NCBI RefSeq assembly: GCF_001269345.1
Contig: NZ_CXOP01000002.1
Span: forward strand, 2,294,853-2,358,852
Source of the DNA: Limnohabitans sp. 2KL-27
Lineage (GTDB): Bacteria > Pseudomonadota > Gammaproteobacteria > Burkholderiales > Burkholderiaceae_C
DNA: 64,000 bases
Direction: 5' to 3'
Shown: positions 54,744-63,018 of the stretch, in pieces
How the letters are laid out: each line of letters starts with the position of its first letter
Position numbering within the stretch: position 1 is the stretch's first letter
Notes under the pieces: model-generated
Databases searched by the model: none
Told to the model about the DNA's origin: nothing
What the model saw: only the letters and a program-made list of their open reading frames with translations
Program-made: the position numbers and the translations under genes

Positions 54744-54782
54744 CTTAGGGTCTCCCCTATGAAGACAAATCCTTCAATCTGA

Positions 54783-54831
54783 TTAAAGTTGGGATGATAG
54801 AAGTACAACACCTCGTCATCTGAAACTTTAA
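54783..54831. promoter_or_regulatory. Wide inverted repeat in the gntR/betC divergent promoter
   Basis: TTAAAGTT (54783-54790) and AACTTTAA (54824-54831) are perfect inverted copies separated by 33 bases in the gap between the divergent regulator and sulfatase genes. They may be paired half-sites or two binding sites of a dimer-forming GntR protein. Confidence 0.4.
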
Positions 54832-54842
54832 CGGATTCCGCC

Positions 54843-56414
54843 ATGCATTCACAGCCCAATATTTTGTTCATTCAAGCAGACCAATTAGCTGCCAGTATCC
54901 TGCCCTTTTATGGACACCCGTTGGTCAAGACACCGCATCTTGACCGGTTGGCGGCAATGGGTACTGTTTTCGAAAACGCATATACCCCTAACCCCATTTG
55001 TGCTTCATCTCGCTTCGCGATGATGTCTGGTCAATATTCAACCCGCATTGGGGCCTTTGACAACGCGTCTGAATTTCCCGCTTCGGTACCCACTTTTGCC
55101 CATTACCTTAGATCACTGGGCTATGCCACCTGTCTGGCTGGAAAGATGCATTTTGTAGGTCCCGATCAACTGCATGGCTTTGAAGAGCGAGTGACCACCG
55201 ATATCTACCCTTCAGATTTTGGCTGGACTGCTAATTGGGAGCAAAAAATCGAACCTTACGCCCCCAGCCAAATGAGCATGAGGGGAGTCGTTGAGTCAGG
55301 TTTGTGCATTCGGTCTTTGCAAATGGATTACGACGATGATGTGGCCAATCAGTCGGTTCAGTGGCTCTTTGATCACGCCCGCCGTGACTATGACAAGCCT
55401 TTTGCACTGGTCGCCTCATTCACGCATCCACACAACCCATTCACCATCTCCCAAGAGTTCTGGGATCTTTATGACGATGCAGACATCGATATGCCAAGCG
55501 TGCCCCATGTGCCCTTTGAACAACGCGACGCATGGAGTCAACGTTACTTCAAATTGATTCGTCAAGATGAACACCATGTCACTGAGGCCCACATCCGTTC
55601 AGCACGTCACGCTTACTTTGGAATGGTCAGTTATCTCGATAGCAAAGTGGGAATTCTGTTGGACACTTTGGAGAAAATAAACGCGATCGACAACACCATC
55701 ATCGTCTTCACCGCAGACCACGGCGAAATGCTGGGCGAACGGGGCATGTGGTACAAGTTCAACCCATATCAGAACGCCATCAGGGTGCCCTTGCTGATCT
55801 GCGCCCCCGGGGCTAAAAAAGGCCATCGGGTGAGCGCCAACTGCAGCTTGGTGGACATGCTACCCACCTTGCTTGATCTGGCCACACACAATAACTCTCC
55901 GAAATTGGTCGATCATTGTGATGGCCGAAGCCTTTACGCTTGGCTGCATGGAACAGATCCCTCTTGGAAAGATGAAGCGCTGATTGAGTTCACAAGTGAA
56001 GGGGTGCATGCGCCAGCCTTTATTTTGCGCAAAGGGAACTACAAATACGTCTATTGCGAAGGTGATCCTGGCATGCTGTTTGACATGCAAAAAGATCCCA
56101 TGGAGTTGCAGAACCTCTGTCAAGCGCCTGAATTTTCTAAGCTAGCGCAACAGTTTGTTAGTGAAATAGAAACCCGGTTCAACCCCTCCAAAGTCAAAAG
56201 CAACGTCATGGAAAGCCAACGGCGCCGCTTGTTTTTGCACAGCACGCTGCTCAAGGGGCATCACACCAGTTGGGATTACCAGGTTCACAAAGACGCCAGC
56301 AAACAATACGTGCGCAGCTCTGCAACAACGAGCACCACCGCGACGAAAGCCAAAGCCCGTTACCCCTTTGTCCCCACCTCTGCGCCCGACACCCCCAGAA
56401 AACCCAACCTCTAA
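54843..56414 (+). CDS. betC: Choline-sulfatase (type I sulfatase)
   Basis: A 523-residue alkaline-phosphatase-fold sulfatase without a signal peptide, hence cytoplasmic. Metal ligands start at FIQADQLAAS; the formylglycine-precursor Cys53 lies in PICASSRFAMMSG, where the motif's usual Pro/Ala position is Ser. FTADHGEMLGERG supplies the second metal Asp/His. The C-terminal QRRRLFLHSTLLKG and WDYQVHKDASKQYVRS match the choline-sulfatase C-terminal domain. It releases choline and sulfate from choline-O-sulfate. The last 40 residues are Thr/Ala/Pro-rich and variable. No formylglycine-generating enzyme is encoded nearby. Confidence 0.88.
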   Translation: MHSQPNILFIQADQLAASILPFYGHPLVKTPHLDRLAAMGTVFENAYTPNPICASSRFAMMSGQYSTRIGAFDNASEFPASVPTFAHYLRSLGYATCLAGKMHFVGPDQLHGFEERVTTDIYPSDFGWTANWEQKIEPYAPSQMSMRGVVESGLCIRSLQMDYDDDVANQSVQWLFDHARRDYDKPFALVASFTHPHNPFTISQEFWDLYDDADIDMPSVPHVPFEQRDAWSQRYFKLIRQDEHHVTEAHIRSARHAYFGMVSYLDSKVGILLDTLEKINAIDNTIIVFTADHGEMLGERGMWYKFNPYQNAIRVPLLICAPGAKKGHRVSANCSLVDMLPTLLDLATHNNSPKLVDHCDGRSLYAWLHGTDPSWKDEALIEFTSEGVHAPAFILRKGNYKYVYCEGDPGMLFDMQKDPMELQNLCQAPEFSKLAQQFVSEIETRFNPSKVKSNVMESQRRRLFLHSTLLKGHHTSWDYQVHKDASKQYVRSSATTSTTATKAKARYPFVPTSAPDTPRKPNL

Positions 56415-56459
56415 AACTTTCATCAACCTCTTCGAACCACACCCCTTGAAGGATTTCAA

Positions 56460-57434
56460 ATGAAAAAGTTTCTGCGCACTCTGACCGTGACGACTTTGAG
56501 CCTTCTGCTGGCCTCAACGCAACTACAGGCTCAGACTTACCCCAACAAACCTGTGCGGGTGGTGGTTCCCTTTCCCGCCGGTGGCATTGTGGATATTTTG
56601 ACCCGCGCAGTCACTGAAAAGGTGGCTTCCAGTTGGGGGGTGCCCATCATTGTTGAGGCCAAACCAGGGGCTGGCGCCCTGATAGGAACAGAGGCAGTGG
56701 CCAATGCACCAGCAGATGGTTACACCTTTCTTGTAGCGACCATCACCACTTCCGTCGGACCCTTGATCAACCCACAATTCAAATACGACTTGCGCAAGGA
56801 TTTTGCGGCTGTTGCCATGTTCGCCACAGCTCCAAACATGGTTGTTGTCCCTCCCTCACTACCGGTTTCCAATATGAATGAGTTGGTTAATCTGACTCGA
56901 GCAAATCCTGGAAAGTTCAACTATGCACACACTGGGGTGGGTTCCACCAACCATTTGCCCGTTGAATTTCTAAAATTTTCTCGTCAAATTTTTATTGTTC
57001 CCATCACCTACAGAGGACAGCCACAAGCCATTACCGATGTGCTCGCTGGGCAAATTCACCTTTTTGCAGGTGCGCCTGCCTTGCTAGCACCACATGTCAA
57101 AGCAGGCAAACTCAAAGCCATTGCCGTGACCTCCGCGAAGCGACTGGAAGACACCCCACAAGTACCCACTCTTTCAGAATCTGGATATGGTGATGTTCAG
57201 GGTGGCTCAGGTTGGTTTGGCATTGTTGCCCCTGCAGGAACCCCCCCAGCCATCATCAAACGCTTCAACGACGAAATCAATGCAGCGCTAAAAGCTCCAG
57301 AGGTCATTGAGCGATTAAGAAAGGCCTATGCTTTCCCTGAATCTGGCACACCTGAAGATTTCACAAAATTTCTCAATGAAGAAGGCGCGCGCTGGACTAA
57401 ATTGGTCAAAGAAGCGAACCTCAAACTTGACTAA
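56460..57434 (+). CDS. Bug-family (TctC-like) periplasmic solute-binding protein
   Basis: A 324-residue Bug receptor: signal peptide of about 24 residues ending LQAQT, then the hallmark YPNKPVRVVVPFPAGGIVDILTR and the later YAHTGVGSTNHLPVE and YRGQPQAITDVLAGQI. GAAGGA precedes ATG 56460. Bug proteins serve tripartite tricarboxylate transporters or act as sensors; no TctA/TctB genes are here, so it is an orphan. It lies 45 bases after choline-sulfatase and probably is co-transcribed, suggesting choline-O-sulfate or a related ligand. It shares the AT-rich composition. Confidence 0.92.
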   Translation: MKKFLRTLTVTTLSLLLASTQLQAQTYPNKPVRVVVPFPAGGIVDILTRAVTEKVASSWGVPIIVEAKPGAGALIGTEAVANAPADGYTFLVATITTSVGPLINPQFKYDLRKDFAAVAMFATAPNMVVVPPSLPVSNMNELVNLTRANPGKFNYAHTGVGSTNHLPVEFLKFSRQIFIVPITYRGQPQAITDVLAGQIHLFAGAPALLAPHVKAGKLKAIAVTSAKRLEDTPQVPTLSESGYGDVQGGSGWFGIVAPAGTPPAIIKRFNDEINAALKAPEVIERLRKAYAFPESGTPEDFTKFLNEEGARWTKLVKEANLKLD

Positions 57435-57556
57435 ATGCTTGTCAGTCGACGGGCATCTGCACCTCAGTTCAAGCTCGCTCTCTTTTGAATCCTACTTAAT
57501 CGCCCCAGATTAATGTGATTAACTGGTTTTCTTGTTGATCACACTGGGCGAAAAGT

Positions 57557-58513
57557 TCAAAGGTCTGCCACTGGCAGCCAAGCCAAGGCCAAGCTGATGC
57601 CCACCGTGGCCATCAGCGTTGACACCGCGACAGCAGCGGTGACAGTGTCTTCTTCTTTTTGATAACGCTGGGAAAACAAAAAACCATTGGCCCCCATGGG
57701 CAAAGCAGCCACCACCACCATCACCGACAAGGGCAATCCGCGCAAGCCAAACGACCACGCCACAACCAGCATCAGCAAGGGGTGCAGAACTGTTTTAACC
57801 AATGACAAACGAAACGCTTTTCCGAGGTTCAGGCCCATGTTGGTCTGCGACAAGGTGATGCCCACCAACAGCAACGCGATAGGCACAAAAGCGTTACCGA
57901 GCAGCTGCAAGGGCTTGTCGACAACCGGGTGCAAGCCCCAACCCGTCTGCGCATACAACAAGCCCACCAAAATGGGCAATGGCACCGGATGCAGCAAGGC
58001 ACTGCGAATCGCCTGAAAGGCGGTTCGCCATAAATGTCTGGAATCACCAGAAGCCATTTGTCGTTCTCGGGCCATTTGCAACTCCAAAATCAAAGTGGCC
58101 AAGGTCAACAACACCAAAGCGTGAACGGAGACCAGCGTCAGCAACAAAACCTGACCCGCCTGACCGTAAGCCAGACCGACCAAGGGCACGCCGATCATCA
58201 AGGTGTTGCTGAAAATGCCCGCCAAAGCCAAAACTGTCGCCCTTGCATTTCGTCCGTAAACCCCAATCAAGATGAAAAACAGAACCACGGTCACGGCCAA
58301 ATACTGCACCACAGGTTCAAAATCGAGCTGCTCCAGGTGGACCTGGCTCATGGTGCGAAAGAGCATCGCTTGCGTCAGCACCATGAACACGAGGTTCGAC
58401 AAATCCCGCACCGACTCGCCTTGCACCAGCTTGGTCTTGCCCGCGAAAAAGCCGATCAAAATGAGCAAGGCTACGGGCAAGAGAGATGACAGGACGGGGT
58501 GATCGAGGTTCAT
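57557..58513 (-). CDS. AEC-family transporter (auxin efflux carrier type)
   Basis: A 318-residue membrane protein with about ten helices in two repeats, beginning MNLDHPVLSSLLPVALLILIG at ATG 58513. The longer frame upstream overlaps the TonB receptor gene and is rejected. AEC proteins export malonate, malate or amino-acid-like anions. No pathway gene is adjacent, so the substrate is open. It converges with the Bug gene. Confidence 0.88.
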   Translation of the reverse strand: MNLDHPVLSSLLPVALLILIGFFAGKTKLVQGESVRDLSNLVFMVLTQAMLFRTMSQVHLEQLDFEPVVQYLAVTVVLFFILIGVYGRNARATVLALAGIFSNTLMIGVPLVGLAYGQAGQVLLLTLVSVHALVLLTLATLILELQMARERQMASGDSRHLWRTAFQAIRSALLHPVPLPILVGLLYAQTGWGLHPVVDKPLQLLGNAFVPIALLLVGITLSQTNMGLNLGKAFRLSLVKTVLHPLLMLVVAWSFGLRGLPLSVMVVVAALPMGANGFLFSQRYQKEEDTVTAAVAVSTLMATVGISLALAWLPVADL

Positions 58514-58592
58514 GGCTGGATTATCCCGGCCTGCCAAAGCCCTCGGGCATCGGAAACCACGTAGCGCCAGTAGGCCGACGCCACGCAAGCCG

Positions 58593-60623
58593 TCAAAACG
58601 TGGCCTGAACCCCCAGCTTGAAGCTGCGCCCTGGCAAAGGTGACTTGCCAAAAGCGGTGCTGGTGAGGACAGAACTGGCGCTGTAAGCCAGTTGGTCGGT
58701 CAGGTTGTCCAGGCGGGCAAACCAGTTCAGCACCGTGGCGTCCAGCTTTTGGCGGTAAGACACACTGGCGTTGACCAGGGTATACGCACCTGTGGCCACA
58801 CTGCCCTCAGGCACACGTTTTTGCGCGGCATGCCAGTCGGCCCCCAGTTTCGCGCTCCACGGCCCTTGGCCATGGACCAGCGTTGCGCCCACGCGCATGG
58901 GCGCGATGCGCGGCAAGGGCTCGCCCGAGCGGCTGTTGGTGGCCCGCACGGTGTCGGCACGCCAGTCCAGATCGAGCGTCGAGGCGCCCTGCCACAGGCG
59001 CTGACGGCCACTGGCTTCCAGGCCCCTGAATTGGGCTTTGACGCCTTGGTAAAGCTGCACGGGCAGAGAAGGCGTCACGGGATCGTTATCAACGTCTTCC
59101 AAAACGCCCGTATCCATCAAGCCAATGTAATGGGTGAAATGGCTGGCAAATGCTGTCACTGTCATTCGGTTAGGCCCCGATTTCCAATCAAGGCCAAGGT
59201 CCAAGCTTTTTGATTTCTCAATTCCAAGCGCATCGTCACCGTTTTCGACTGCGTTGGTGGCGACATGCTCTCCTTGAGCAAACAGCTCATAGTCTTTCGG
59301 CGCACGTTGTGTCATGGCCGCATTGCCTGTCAGGCTCCATGAGGGAGATAACTTGAACAAAGCGCCAGCAGCCCAACTCAGAGGCGAGAAGCGCCTCACA
59401 CCTGTGACAAACTCACCCGGCCGATCTGGGTTACCCAAGGATTCGACCCGCACCGACTCCCAACGCGCCCCGGCCGTGACTTGTCCCCAGGCAGTGGGCA
59501 GCTCTTCGTGCACAAACAGCGCCTGGCTGCGTGTGCGGCTGAAGGGCGCAAAGGCTTCGTCGCCCACCGCAGAAAAGCGGCTCGATTCGGTCTGCACGCC
59601 CACCACGCCTTGCCACCCCGACATCGGACGGTGCCGCGCCTCGACGCGCAGGTCTTGGCCTTGGTTGGCAAACACGGTGCCCGTCTCAGCACCCTCCAAC
59701 TCGGTGTGCCGGTAATCGGTGTGGCTCAGGCGGGCTTTGACGCTGTCAAACCAGCCTGGCAATTGGCGCACCTGGCCCTCCAAGGCATAGCGGGTGGTCT
59801 TCATGCCAATCGTCACTTCGTCTGCGGCCACGGTGCCGTAATCGCTTTGGTAGGTGTTGACCGAGGCGCCCAAATAGCCGTGCTCCCAAAAAGTGCTTGC
59901 CCCGAATGCGCCCCCCCTGGATTGACTGGCCGAGTTGCAAATGCGGCGGGCATGGGCAGGCGAGCCGGGCTTGGTGCATTCGAGCGTTACCGGCACCCGC
60001 ACATCGCCCGTGCGGCGGTCAAAACCATCCAAGTGCAAGGCATAGCGCTCGTTGCCCGCCTCGACCAAACCCGCCACGCTGCGCTCGTCGTTGCCCGTGC
60101 TCGCTTGCAGCTGGGCTTTGCCCAGCACGCCCGAGACGGCTTCACGCGGGATGCGGTTGTCGATCACGTTGACCACGCCGCCCACGGCGCTGCCGCCATA
60201 GAGCAAGGCGGCCGGGCCGCGCAGCACTTCCACACGGTCGGTGGACAAGACATCGAGCGGCACCGCGTGGTCGAAGCTCAGCGCCGAAGCGTCAAGGCTG
60301 GAGGCGCTGTTGTTCAGCACCCGGATGCGGTCGCCGTCGAGCCCACGGATGATGGGGCGGCTGGCGTTGGGGCCAAAGTAGGTGCTCGACACGCCGGGTA
60401 AACCATTCAAGGTTTCGCCCAAAGTGCTTTGCCCGCGTTCAAGCAGTTCGGCACGGCCCATGGTGCTCACAGGCACGGTGGTGCTGTCGCGGCCCAAGGG
60501 GTTGCCAGTGATGAGGATTTCAGGGGGCGCACTTGGTGCGACGTTTTGCGCCCAAGCATCTGAAAAGGACAAAGTGGCCAAGCAGGCGCAAGCCAAGGCC
60601 GAAAGCTGAAAAGAATGTGTCAT
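58593..60623 (-). CDS. TonB-dependent outer-membrane receptor, ZnuD-like
   Basis: A 676-residue receptor: signal peptide of about 25 residues ending AWAQ, a plug domain with RPIIRGLDGDRIRVLNN and VEVLRGPAALLYGGSAVGG, and a beta-barrel ending in Phe (LGVQATF), required for BAM assembly. A Cys-containing extracellular loop region (LECTKPGSPAHARRICNS) and the short length resemble ZnuD-type zinc receptors. The upstream His-rich secreted protein supports a metal cargo. Confidence 0.88.
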   Translation of the reverse strand: MTHSFQLSALACACLATLSFSDAWAQNVAPSAPPEILITGNPLGRDSTTVPVSTMGRAELLERGQSTLGETLNGLPGVSSTYFGPNASRPIIRGLDGDRIRVLNNSASSLDASALSFDHAVPLDVLSTDRVEVLRGPAALLYGGSAVGGVVNVIDNRIPREAVSGVLGKAQLQASTGNDERSVAGLVEAGNERYALHLDGFDRRTGDVRVPVTLECTKPGSPAHARRICNSASQSRGGAFGASTFWEHGYLGASVNTYQSDYGTVAADEVTIGMKTTRYALEGQVRQLPGWFDSVKARLSHTDYRHTELEGAETGTVFANQGQDLRVEARHRPMSGWQGVVGVQTESSRFSAVGDEAFAPFSRTRSQALFVHEELPTAWGQVTAGARWESVRVESLGNPDRPGEFVTGVRRFSPLSWAAGALFKLSPSWSLTGNAAMTQRAPKDYELFAQGEHVATNAVENGDDALGIEKSKSLDLGLDWKSGPNRMTVTAFASHFTHYIGLMDTGVLEDVDNDPVTPSLPVQLYQGVKAQFRGLEASGRQRLWQGASTLDLDWRADTVRATNSRSGEPLPRIAPMRVGATLVHGQGPWSAKLGADWHAAQKRVPEGSVATGAYTLVNASVSYRQKLDATVLNWFARLDNLTDQLAYSASSVLTSTAFGKSPLPGRSFKLGVQATF

Positions 60624-60657
60624 GACGGTGTGATTTGAAAAACAGGAACAGGCGAGT

Positions 60658-60680
60658 GCTTTCCGCCACAGGCGGAAAGC
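60658..60680 (-). other. Hairpin between the His-rich protein gene and the TonB receptor gene
   Basis: GCTTTCCGCC pairs perfectly with GGCGGAAAGC around an ACA loop (10 pairs). On the minus strand it is not followed by a U-tract, so it may modulate expression between the two genes rather than terminate. Confidence 0.5.
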
Positions 60681-60701
60681 CAGCCAAACAAAGTCAGGGA
60701 T

Positions 60702-61124
60702 TCAAATCAGCACAGGCGGCGCACGGGCTTGCGCCGAGGACCAGAGGTCTTGGTCCGGAGAAAACACCACCCGAAAAACGGGCAGCGCCATGGCCACCTT
60801 CGGGGCCAGGCCGGGTGAGCACGGTGCACTCAGCCGTTCGGCTTGGGACAGGTGGTCCAGCACACGGCACAGATCGGCGCCGGCTTCATGCCCCAAGGGG
60901 TCCGAATGCCCTACGTGCCGATGTTCATCATGCAGCTGCCCAGCATGCGCATGCGCCTCATGCAGCGCAGCGGAGGCCGACATCGTCTGCCGAGTCCCGC
61001 GTTCAATGCCATGTTCAGTGCCGTGCCCAATGTCGTGCAGATGCCCCCACAGCGGGGCCCATAGCAAGGCCGCCACCAGCAGGGTGTGCAGCCAAACCGG
61101 CAGGCGTGAACGCGAGAAACTCAT
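60702..61124 (-). CDS. Small secreted His-rich protein, DUF2946-like
   Basis: A 140-residue protein with an N-terminal signal or anchor (RLPVWLHTLLVAALLWAPLWG) and a His-rich middle (HLHDIGHGTEHG, then HEAHAHAGQLHDEHRHVGH). Two Cys occur later (DLCRVLDH and APCSPG). Such proteins often precede zinc or copper TonB receptors, and the rich His pattern suggests periplasmic metal binding. It is 78 bases upstream of the receptor gene. No enzymatic domain is seen. Confidence 0.75.
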   Translation of the reverse strand: MSFSRSRLPVWLHTLLVAALLWAPLWGHLHDIGHGTEHGIERGTRQTMSASAALHEAHAHAGQLHDEHRHVGHSDPLGHEAGADLCRVLDHLSQAERLSAPCSPGLAPKVAMALPVFRVVFSPDQDLWSSAQARAPPVLI

Positions 61125-61149
61125 GTCAGGCGAAGTGAACAGCGGCAGT

Positions 61150-61389
61150 TCAATGCGCGTGCTTCATGCCGCAGTATTTGCCCAGCGCCAAGCCCTTGCA
61201 GGCCGTTTGCAGCTCTTTGGTGCACTGGGCTGGTTTCTTGCCGGACTCCAGACATTTGGCCGCTGCCTCGTGGGCCTCGGCCATGGCACGGTGGCGGGCA
61301 ATGTCTTCCTGGACTTCTTTGGTGCTGTGTTGGGCCTGGGCTGCCCAAGACAAGCACATGGCGGCCAACAGAAATGCAATTTTGTTCAT
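61150..61389 (-). CDS. Small periplasmic Cys-containing protein
   Basis: A 79-residue protein starting at ATG 61389 with signal peptide MNKIAFLLAAMCLSWAAQAQ. The mature part is Lys/Ala-rich and carries four Cys in AAKCLESGKKPAQC, TACKGLALGKYCG, ending GMKHAH. It could form disulfides or bind metal. It lies 25 bases before the His-rich protein gene, so all three (this gene, the His-rich gene and the TonB receptor) may form one metal-related operon. No family recognised with certainty. Confidence 0.72.
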   Translation of the reverse strand: MNKIAFLLAAMCLSWAAQAQHSTKEVQEDIARHRAMAEAHEAAAKCLESGKKPAQCTKELQTACKGLALGKYCGMKHAH

Positions 61390-61465
61390 GGGTTTTCTTG
61401 AAGTGATGGGCCTTGCGGTGGCAAGGCTCAAATGGGGCATCGGCCGATATCGGCAGCCGACATTG

Positions 61466-61999
61466 TCACTCACGCACCAGCCGCGCAAACGTCTTTTTGA
61501 ACTTGAGCACCTTGGGTGCGGCCACCGCCATGCAGTAGCCTTGGTAGGGGTTGCGCTCAAAAAAGTCCTGGTGGTAGTCCTCGGCCGCACTGTAGTTGTC
61601 CAATGGCAGCACCTCGGTCACGATGGGCTGACCCAAGGCCTTGGCCGCCGTCAGCTCGGCGATCATGGCGTGGGCCTCTTGGGCTTGCTCGGGCGTCGTG
61701 AAATAGATGCCGCTGCGGTATTGGGTGCCCACGTCGTTGCCCTGGCGGTTCAAGGTGGTGGGATCGTGGATCACAAAGAAGATTTCCAGCAACTCACGGG
61801 TGCTGACCTGCGCCGGGTCGTATTCGAGTTTGACCACTTCGTTGTGGCCGGTGCGGCCCGTGCAGACTTCGTCGTAGGTGGGGGCCACGGTCTGGCCATT
61901 GCAGTAGCCCGACTCCACATCGGTCACGCCACGCACTTTGACGAACACCGCCTCGGTGCACCAAAAGCAGCCGCCGCCTAAGATCAGGGTTTGGGTCAT
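61466..61999 (-). CDS. msrA: Peptide-methionine (S)-S-oxide reductase
   Basis: A 177-residue MsrA with the active-site GGCFWCTEAVF (Cys11) and segments YDEVCTGRTGHNEVVKLEYD and DVGTQYRSGIYF. AAGGAA precedes ATG 61999; the longer upstream frame is a shadow. It repairs methionine sulfoxide using thioredoxin. The C-terminus has a resolving-type Cys in NPYQGYCM. Confidence 0.95.
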   Translation of the reverse strand: MTQTLILGGGCFWCTEAVFVKVRGVTDVESGYCNGQTVAPTYDEVCTGRTGHNEVVKLEYDPAQVSTRELLEIFFVIHDPTTLNRQGNDVGTQYRSGIYFTTPEQAQEAHAMIAELTAAKALGQPIVTEVLPLDNYSAAEDYHQDFFERNPYQGYCMAVAAPKVLKFKKTFARLVRE

Positions 62000-62027
62000 G
62001 TGGGTTCCTTGATAAATAGGGTTTGAA

Positions 62028-62918
62028 TTATCCGTGGGGCAGCAGACCGCCCTGCACCGCCTGCACAAAGTCCCCCAGCGCCGTCTGGTCTCGGTCGCTG
62101 CGCCACAGGCATCGGGTGTCGTAACGGGCATCGACCTCACGCAAAGGCACAAACACCGCACCGGCCAAAGCCGACTGCTGCAGGGCCTGCGGCACCAGGG
62201 CCACACCCAAGCCTTGCGAGACCAAGGACACCACGCTCAGCCAATGGCGCAGCTCGTGCACCACCTGCGGCATCCAGCCAGCCTGCTCGCACAGCATCAC
62301 GATGCGCTCGTGGTAATCGGGCGATACGGTGCGGGACACCACCACCAGGTCTTGCCCGGCCAGTTCATCCAGGCCGATGCTGGCCGCTTGGGCCAAAGGG
62401 TGGCTGGCAGGCAAACACGCCACCAAAGGCTGACTGGCCACCAATATCTGTTCGAAACCCGGCGGAACGCGGGGCGTGTGCACAAAACCCACATCCAGGC
62501 GCTCGCGCAGCAAGTCGGACAGTTGCTCCGACGAACTCAGCTCGCGCAGCACCAGGCGCAAACGCGGGTGACTGGTTTGAAAGCGGCTGAGGATTTGCGG
62601 CAGGCCGCAATACAGCATGGTCCCGGCAAAACCGATGTGCAATTGCCCCGATTGGCCCTCGGCCACGTCCCTGGCCTCACGCATGGCCGCGCTGGCCTGC
62701 GCCAGCAAAGCCCTTGCGGCCGGTACAAAGGCCTGACCCGCTGCCGTGAGCTGCACGCCCCGGCTGTTGCGGGTGAACAGCTGCGCCCCCACCGAGGCTT
62801 CGAGTTGCTGGATGTTCAGACTCAGCGGCGGCTGCGAGATGGACAGGCGCTGGGCCGCCCGGCCAAAGTGCAGCTCTTCGGCCAGCATGAGGAAATAGCG
62901 CAGGTGACGGAATTCCAT
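62028..62918 (-). CDS. LysR-family transcriptional regulator
   Basis: A 296-residue LysR protein: N-terminal winged helix (residues 1-60; HFGRAAQRLSISQPPLSLNIQQLE) and a two-lobed effector domain. It is of the BenM/CatM-like length. It is divergent from the gcdH gene, with a 7-base-arm inverted repeat between them, so it likely regulates glutaryl-CoA dehydrogenase. Confidence 0.93.
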   Translation of the reverse strand: MEFRHLRYFLMLAEELHFGRAAQRLSISQPPLSLNIQQLEASVGAQLFTRNSRGVQLTAAGQAFVPAARALLAQASAAMREARDVAEGQSGQLHIGFAGTMLYCGLPQILSRFQTSHPRLRLVLRELSSSEQLSDLLRERLDVGFVHTPRVPPGFEQILVASQPLVACLPASHPLAQAASIGLDELAGQDLVVVSRTVSPDYHERIVMLCEQAGWMPQVVHELRHWLSVVSLVSQGLGVALVPQALQQSALAGAVFVPLREVDARYDTRCLWRSDRDQTALGDFVQAVQGGLLPHG

Positions 62919-62932
62919 GAATTAAAATAATG

Positions 62933-62955
62933 TATTGATGAATAGGTAATCAATA
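62933..62955. promoter_or_regulatory. LysR-type operator between lysR and gcdH
   Basis: TATTGAT (62933-62939) and ATCAATA (62949-62955) form a perfect inverted repeat with a 9-base spacer, including a T-N11-A core typical of LysR boxes. It lies 15 bases from the lysR start and 64 from gcdH. Confidence 0.7.
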
Positions 62956-63018
62956 TTAGACAACTATACATCTCAGACTGACAATCGGCTTCAAGATTTT
63001 TTCACGGAGACACACCCC

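Noticed and set aside
59481..60401. Plus-strand frame of about 306 codons opposite the TonB receptor
   Set aside because: Mirror frame without motifs; the receptor has signal peptide, plug and C-terminal Phe.
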